A stretch of DNA of 64,000 nucleotides, from NCBI RefSeq assembly GCF_001039355.2, contig NW_019775548.1, forward strand, positions 20,928 through 84,927, in the 5' to 3' direction. The notes under the pieces were generated by a model that saw nothing but the letters and a program-made list of their open reading frames with translations, did not search any database and was not told the DNA's origin. Origin of the DNA: Lingula anatina (taxonomy: Eukaryota; Brachiopoda; Lingulata; Lingulida; Lingulidae). The translations under genes were made by a program, and so were the position numbers. Of this stretch, positions 57,801-64,000 are shown one piece after another (positions within the stretch are counted from its first letter, which is position 1; each line of letters opens with the position of its first letter).

Positions 57801-59254
57801 CACTGTTAGAAATCAGAATGAAAGTTGAAATAGAAATGTAGTTTTTATTTATTTTTCACTTATGCTACACATGATAAAATAGACATTAATTTTCATTTTT
57901 AGGAGCTTCAGAAAAAGCGAGAAGATGAAGTCCAACAGTTGAGAGATGAGTTGGGGGGCCTGACGTCAAAACTGGAAAATCTGGAGCTTGATATGAAGAA
58001 ATTCAATGCTAACATGCAGCAGGTAATGTAAGCATGTTTGAGCATGTGCGTGCAGGTGCAAGCATGAGCATGTCAGCCTCATGTATACATGACATCATAT
58101 ATTTGTGTTGGGGCACGTGTCCTCTTTTTGAATGTGACCTCTTTTCTTCTGTTACACAGGGATGAGACCTTTGGCAATGGAAGCATCAAAAATCTGCCAC
58201 TAGTTGGAAAAATCTCATCCCAGGTTAGAGTTATAGTTCAATGAAAAAAATAATTAAAAGGAGACGTGCCCCAACACAGATGCATCTCGTGATGTATACT
58301 ACTCTTTATTACAGAATGCCAGTAAAATGTAAACAAATTTCATTTATGACTTTCAGACTTGTTTGTCAGCAGGTATGACTGAATATAGCAATTGTGTTTT
58401 ACGTGTGCTTGAAAAAAATTTATGCCTTGATGCTAAAAGTGGTCTGTTTATCTCTGTCAGATGGAGGAGCAGATAGGCCTGGAGAAGAGAAAGAATAAGG
58501 AGAAAGAGGAGGCGTATAAAGTGAAAAAAAGGACCCTAGATTTACTGCCAGATGCCGAGAACAACATTGTCAAGCTACAGGTAGGTTGACATTTAACAGA
58601 CTGTCATTGGAAATATTGGAAACCATAAGTGTACCGATACCATGTATTAACTCTTCATGGAATAAAAAAAAAACAACTAATTCAATTTCTTTCAATGCAC
58701 TGACCACTGAATTTGTCAAACATAACATCTGAAATAAGCATCTATTGTAACAGCACAGTAGTTAACTTGAATGTGAACTGTGCCTAGCAACAGTGATCTG
58801 AAATTGTGCCTGTTTTTTCAAAGATAATGATAACAAAATTGTAACAAATGTCACCAATATGACAGTGACAAGTTGACCCAAGTACATGTGTAATTAACAG
58901 AAAGCACCTGACCAAGAAAAGTTAATTTGTTTAATTAAATCAGATTAATATTTGGCAATATAACAGACATGAGCGTTTTCCGCGTAAATGCGGAATTCCG
59001 CATTTTTAAATTCTATTCTGATGGTTCCTGAGATTCGTCTTGACTGATATTCAATAAATGTTCAGAGTTTTTTTGTTTTTTTTTTTTAACCTAGACTCAT
59101 GTCTGATATAAAGTTCATGCTCTACTGGGTATTTCAGAGCGTGGTGGACAGTAGTGCCCAGAGATTGGTCAACTTAGCCAGCCAGTGGGAGAAGCATCGT
59201 GCTCCACTGATACAGCAATACAGGGAGGTGAAGGAACTCAACGAGAACAGAGTG
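52457..59254 (+). CDS. CCDC22: CCDC22 exons 1-11 (copy B)
   Basis: Exons 52457-52506, 53023-53194, 53942-54074, 54358-54488, 54906-54990, 55948-56117, 56572-56772, 57263-57322, 57903-58022, 58461-58580 and 59138-59254 encode residues 1-453 in frame. Exons 1-7 repeat copy A. Exons 8-11 add the coiled-coil region: [10 protein letters not shown], then [19 protein letters not shown], then [17 protein letters not shown], then [20 protein letters not shown], the last matching vertebrate CCDC22 closely. This coiled coil pairs with CCDC93 and positions DENND10 in the Commander assembly. The contig ends at the N at 59642, inside intron 11. The most parsimonious full gene uses exons 1-11 from here and exons 12 onward from 62669. 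Confidence 0.92.
53268..53423. mobile_element. 156-bp MITE, CTGGGGTAGCGCTA family, copy 3 (absent from copy A)
   Basis: The ends are CTGGGGTAGTGCTAGCA and the complement of CTGGGGTAGCGCTAAC. It is flanked by CAACC (53263-53267) and CAACA (53424-53428). The matching place in copy A reads ACCAACCAGAAATTG without interruption, giving the empty site. It lies in CCDC22 intron 2. Confidence 0.93.
54807..54834. repeat. (AT)n microsatellite
   Basis: About 13 AT units in copy B. Copy A has only a few at the equivalent site near 47195. Confidence 0.85.
55207..55372. mobile_element. 166-bp MITE with CAGGGGTGTAACCAG ends (absent from copy A)
   Basis: Terminal inverted repeats are CAGGGGTGTAACCAG and the complement of CAGGGGCGTAACCAG (one mismatch). 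Flanking 5-bp target duplications AATAC (55202-55206 and 55373-55377) are perfect. Copy A at the matching site has a single AATAC (about 47576-47580), the empty site. An internal motif ATTGTACGCACAG occurs near both ends. Located in CCDC22 intron 5. Confidence 0.93.
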
Positions 59255-59640
59255 GTGAGTGAAAGAGAAACTAAATCGTTGATGAGATTTGACATTTAAA
59301 ATTTAATTGCAATTCATGTTTGTTAGCAGTTAGTAAATATGGAAATGGGTGTATTAATCCGACTGCTATAGTAAATATGGAAATGGGTTTATAAATCCGA
59401 CTGCTAAGCATTGTCTGTTTCCTGTCTGCCATGCTTGATAATTGTAATGATCAGAATGTTTCTGATCACTGTGATATCAACAGAGATATTTTAAAAAGAG
59501 AATGCCAGAAACTAAAGTGATCGTGGCGGTTGCTTTATGTTGGGACCATGAATTAACTGGAAAGCATAAATGATCAAATACAGCTTTGACTGTATTAATT
59601 AACAGAAAGGGTAAAGGTTGCTATTGTAATTTTACTCCAA
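56825..59640. repeat. 2.8-kb duplicated segment (CCDC22 exons 8-11), first copy
   Basis: Collinear with 59643-62487. The right edge stops at the N at 59642. A few percent divergence and small indels. Confidence 0.93.
58104..58278. mobile_element. 175-bp MITE with TGTGTTGGGGCACGT ends
   Basis: The left end TGTGTTGGGGCACGTGTCC is complementary to the right end GGAGACGTGCCCCAACACA, about 19 bp with one mismatch. Inside is a second inverted pair, GGGATGAGA and TCTCATCCC. Present in both copies (second at about 60930-61104), in CCDC22 intron 9. A related stretch (AGTTGGAAAAATCTCATCCC) occurs near 21069 in an NAA15 intron. Confidence 0.7.
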
Positions 59641-59641
59641 A

Positions 59642-59642
59642 N
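59642..59642. other. Assembly gap (single N)
   Basis: The sequence after this N restarts at a point equivalent to 56825, 2.8 kb upstream. Confidence 0.95.
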
Positions 59643-62487
59643 TTTTATAAGTGACTGCTTGTATTTTATTATGTCCTTACACCTGTTATTCAGTTAAAAC
59701 CATGTAAATTTAAAACTTATTAATTACTGGTATGTTATTGATGCATAAAGTTCTTTAGATAGGTTTCAGAGCTTTGAAATACATGTTACTTCATTGCTTT
59801 TGAATAATATTGTTAATTTTTTTTTTTTTTGCATCATTAATAGGTTTTTCTTGCTAATACCAATTGTCTTTGTTTTTTTCTTTTTAAATTGCTCTCTATT
59901 TTAATAATATGGTGTTGAAATGTGAAATTTGATAATGTATGTTGTGCTTATTATATTTTGAAATTATCATGATCATTGTTACTTTTTTTCTTTTAAATGT
60001 TTTAGAATATTTTCTCCATAAATATCGGTGGTTTAGTGACATATGTGACATTTCATTTTCTGTATTGTATATGTGTATGTAACGACAGGATGCAGAAAAA
60101 GCTGCTGCACAGATTGGTGTAGAAGGACCAAAAGCTGAAACAGAAGAGGTACAGAAAAGTGCATTTTATGTAATTCTTTTGTGTCTATTACTTTATTGAA
60201 ATGCCAGTTGACTAAATATATTTTTGGTACATTTTAGTCATGGACATTTTGGTGGTACTTTGTTTTCTTCTCATTGAATGTGGATATATTTATTGTGATA
60301 ATATGTTCTCAGTTTTATTACAAGCAAATGATGTAATATGCAGTTACTTATTTGTAACAAAATGAAGCTTCTTACATTACATCTATGTATAACTGACACA
60401 CCCATCAATAGCAATAGTCGTTTATTCTGTGCTGCTTCCCAGTAATCATTCCATAAGTATTTGTATAGATTTGTATAATTGTTGTTAAGTTGTTATGACT
60501 AGTGTAGAGAGCCTGTAAAATGTAGCGTGTACACATTATAGTGCTCAATAAAGATTATTATATAATATTGGATTACATAATTTAAAAGTCTTTTGCAAAA
60601 TATGAAAGATGAAGAACTTTAATCATCACTGTTAGAAATCAGAATGAAAGTTGAAATAGAAATGTAGTTTTGATTTATTTTTCACTTATGCTACACGTGA
60701 TAAAATAGACATTAATTTTCATTTTTAGGAGCTTCAGAAAAAGCGAGAAGATGAAGTCCAACAGTTGAGAGATGAGTTGGGGGGCCTGACGTCAAAACTG
60801 GAAAATCTGGAGCTTGATATGAAGAAATTCAATGCTAACATGCAGCAGGTAATGTAAGAATGTTTGGGCGTGTGCATGCATGTACAAGCATGAGCATGTC
60901 AGCCTCATGTATACATGACATCATATATTTGTATTGGGGCATGTGTCCTCTTCTTGAATGTGTCCTCTTTTCTTCTGTTACTTAGGGATGAGACCTTTGG
61001 CAATGGAAGCATCGAAAATCTGCCACTAGTTGGAAAAATCTCATCCCAGGTTAGAGTTATAGTTCAATGAAAAAAATAATTGAAAGGAGACATGCCCCAA
61101 CACAGATGCATCTCGTGATGTATACTGCTCTTTATTACAGAATGCCAGTAAAATGTAAACAAATTTCATTTATGACTTTCAGACTTGTTTGTCAACAGGT
61201 ATGACCGAATAAAGCAATTGTGTTTTACATGTGCTGAAAAATTTTTCATGCCTTGATGCTAAAAGTGGTCTTTTTATCTCTGTCAGATGGAGGAGCAGAT
61301 AGGCCTGGAGAAGAGAAAGAATAAGGAGAAAGAGGAGGCGTATAAAGTGAAAAAAAGGACCCTAGATTTACTGCCAGATGCCGAGAACAACATTGTCAAG
61401 CTTCAGGTAGGTGGACATTTAACAGACTGTCATTGGAAATATTGGAAACCATAAGTGTGCCGATACCATGTATTAACTCTTCATGGAATAAAAAAAATAA
61501 TCAGTTAAGTTTTTTTCAATGCACTGAGCAGTGAATTTGTCAAACATAAGATCTGAAATTAGCATCTATTGTCACAGCACAGTAGCTAACTTGAATGTGA
61601 ACTTTGCCTGGCAACAGTGATCTGAAATTGTGCCTGTTTTTTCAAAGATAATGATAACAAAAGTGTAACAAATGTCACAAATATGACAGTGACAAGTTGA
61701 CACACGTACATGTGTAATTAACAGATTAACATTTGTCAATATAACAGACATGAGCTTTTTCCGCGGAAATGCTGAATTCTGCGTTATTTAATGCTATTCT
61801 GATGGTTCCTGAGATTCATCTTGTCTGATATTCAATAAATGTTCAAATTTTTTTTTTTTTAATTTTAATTTTAATTTTAATTTTTTTTAAACCTAGACTC
61901 ATGTCTGATATAAAGTTCATGCTCTGCTGGGTATTTCAGAGCGTGGTGGACAGTAGTGCCCAGCGATTGGTCAACTTAGCCAGCCAATGGGAGAAGCATC
62001 GTGCTCCACTGATACAGCAATACAGGGAGGTGAAAGAACTCAACGAGAACAGAGTGGTGAGTGAAAGAGAAACTAAATCATTGATGAGGTTTGACATTTA
62101 AAATTTAATTGCAATTCATGTTTGTTAGCAGTTAGTAAATATGGAAATGGATGTATTAATCTGACTGCTATAGTAAATATGCAAATGGGTTTATTAATCC
62201 GACTGCTATAGTAAATATGGAAATGGGTTTATAAATCCGACTGCTAAGCATTGTCTGTTTCCTGTCTGCCATGCTTGATAATTGTAATGATCAGGATGTT
62301 TCTGATCACTGTGATATCAACTGAGATATTTTAAAAAGAGAATCCAAGAAACTAAAGTGATTGTGGTGGTTGCTTCATGTTGGGACCATGAATTAACTGG
62401 AAAGCATAAATGATCAAATACAGCTTTGACTGTATTAATTAACAGAAAGGGTAAAAAAGTCGGTTGCTATTGTAATTTTACTCCATA
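59643..62487. repeat. 2.8-kb duplicated segment (CCDC22 exons 8-11), second copy
   Basis: Counterpart of 56825-59640. Beyond it, from about 62488, the sequence is single-copy and continues into CCDC22 exon 12. Confidence 0.93.
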
Positions 62488-63860
62488 TTTGTAATATTTC
62501 AAAATTTTGCAGGGTTTTAGTTGCAGGTTATTTATTACATAACTTTTATCATTTAGTGACACAGTCAGCAGTCAGTGCTTATCTCTAGTTAGTTATAAGA
62601 ACTGTTATAAGAAAAGCTCACATAACCCATTGTGCAATAAAATTTGAAATATACCACTGTGATTCCAGTCTGAAGCTCAAAAGAAGTTAGAGGAGATTAG
62701 AGTTCTTAGAGAAAAGATGAAAGAAGTTGCAGACGAAACCAGAGCCAAGGATGACCTTTGTAAACAATTGGTAGGACTTATTTTATTTGTTAAGGTGTAG
62801 ATGTCACTTTTCTGAAAAACTAAGGTAAACAGTAATGATTCTCATAACAAAATTTGTTACGTAGTAGATTAAAAGGAAACTTAAATAAACACTGCACAGT
62901 TTATAACAATGATGGCTATGAAAGTAGAATTTATCTTCGACAGCCTGTCATGTAAAAAAATGAGCAAAATATTTCACAGTGAATGAATTTAAAGTAGCTT
63001 TACATACAAATGTTGCATGTTTATTTTCTTACTTTGCCTTAATTAGATGTCGGAGTATGAAAGAATGACCAAGGATGTAAATCGGTCAGCTTACACAAAG
63101 AGAATTATGGAAATAGTTGGCAATATAAAGAGACAGAAAGAGGACATTGAGAAGGTTGGTATTCATTGGTAGTTATAACTATTATAAGTTTGCTGAAAGT
63201 ACTGCACGGCTTTTTTCTGCTGAATTATGGATTTCTGAGATTTTTAATTCAGTTTTGATGTTGCCTACAGCAACTGCAGGATTTCCTGCTGATTAAGTGT
63301 TTGGCCATAAGAGACATGTTCAGATTTTTCTAGAGCCAGACTTATGTGGTCTATCATTTAAATTGGGAAAACATTGTTGTTTGCAGGTTTTAATAGACAC
63401 ACGGTCAATCCAGAAGGAGATTAACCAACTCACTGGTAAACTGGACAGGACATTCACAGTAACAGATGAAGTCATCTTCAGGGTGAGGACTGTTAGAATT
63501 CTCTTTATGTTAATAGTATACTTCTACCAATACTAGTGTTATGCTTTTGTGTTTGTTATAGTTCACAATCTATATGTATTATACATCAATTATCTCTCTC
63601 TTAAAGTTGTTATACTTTTTCTCTTAGACTGTGTTTTTGTACAGTACTTATATTTGTGATGTACATCTTTGTTCTAACACTTACCTTACGTTATGTTATG
63701 TTGCTTTGTTATAAAAAACATCTTGGATCAAATGCTCTACAGTAAGGATTGTTTCTATGTAATTCCTGGTCTTAATATTATTATTATCATTTTACTGTAG
63801 GATGCCAAGAAAGATGAGGGTGTGAGAAAAGCCTATAAGTACTTAGCAGCCCTTAACGAG
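60089..63860 (+). CDS. CCDC22: CCDC22 exons 8-11 (copy C) and exons 12-15, 3' end outside window
   Basis: The repeated exons are 60089-60148, 60729-60848, 61287-61406 and 61940-62056. The single-copy exons are 62669-62770, 63047-63154, 63387-63482 and 63801-63860. The latter encode residues 454-575 of the merged model: SEAQKKLEEIRVLREKM, then RSAYTKRIMEIVGNIKRQKE, then SIQKEINQLTGKLDRTFTVT, then DAKKDEGVRKAYKYLAAL. These are among the best conserved parts of CCDC22. About 50 residues are expected beyond the right edge (human is 627). All introns here are phase 0, so splicing exon 11 of copy B to exon 8 of copy C would stay in frame. The duplication is nevertheless read as an assembly artefact. 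Confidence 0.92.
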
Positions 63861-64000
63861 GTAATGTCTTTAATTAAAATGATGCTTAATTATGTGAAAA
63901 AATAAGGAGATAGTCCCTGAACAGTTGAACAGTCCCTACCAAAGCTTCAATTGGATGAAAGAGACTGCCTTACTTTGTTGTTTCACAGTGCATGTTACTG

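Noticed and set aside
44953-63860. Two or three true CCDC22 genes and an SCLT1 paralogue
   Set aside because: The duplicate edges coincide with N gaps and the copies look allelic, so paralogy is less likely than an assembly artefact.

Overview
This is animal (metazoan) nuclear DNA: AT-rich, with short coding exons separated by introns that obey GT-AG, no operons, many microsatellites and many small non-autonomous transposons. A three-gene family resembling annelid and mollusc sarcoplasmic calcium-binding proteins, together with heavy loads of 150-600 bp foldback elements, points to a lophotrochozoan, most likely a mollusc. The species cannot be named from the sequence alone. Gene models were built by hand from exon homology, splice sites and reading-frame phase. 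The ORFs given for this window sometimes begin at GTG or TTG, so exon starts were taken from splice acceptors instead.

Layout. 1-290: a degenerate 35-bp tandem repeat. 300-3900: no gene seen. 3938-11433 (+): three tandem two-exon genes for secreted, SCP-like EF-hand proteins. The first has a 4-nt net deletion that breaks the frame between its exons. A Penelope-like retroelement remnant and a 589-bp MITE lie in the second unit. 12863-18043 (-): PIR (pirin), with two alternative terminal coding exons. 20712-31576 (-): NAA15, complete, 21 exons, 861 residues. 32018-33182 (+): a Rab33 GTPase, head-to-head with NAA15. 35615-44597 (-): SCLT1, complete, 21 exons, about 704 residues. 44953 to the window end (+): CCDC22, head-to-head with SCLT1 and running off the right edge.

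The right-hand third is not what it first appears to be. The window holds three single-N gaps (36094, 49525, 59642), and at each one the sequence after the N repeats sequence already seen before it. The SCLT1 5' exons plus CCDC22 exons 1-7 occur twice (about 42161-49445 and 49528-56824), and CCDC22 exons 8-11 occur twice (56825-59640 and 59643-62487). The copies differ by mainly synonymous substitutions and by whole-MITE insertions. The simplest reading is that overlapping contigs from two divergent haplotypes were joined end to end, so the true locus is about 10 kb shorter, with one SCLT1 and one CCDC22. This artefact has a useful side: the two copies act as an allele comparison and expose transposon insertions that are polymorphic.

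Functionally this is a neighbourhood of housekeeping genes: co-translational N-terminal acetylation (NAA15), Golgi/autophagy trafficking (Rab33), ciliary distal appendages (SCLT1), endosomal recycling (CCDC22 in the CCC/Commander complex) and an iron-binding cupin (pirin). Two gene pairs share short bidirectional promoters. I found no tRNA, rRNA, CRISPR array or clearly novel multi-gene system.
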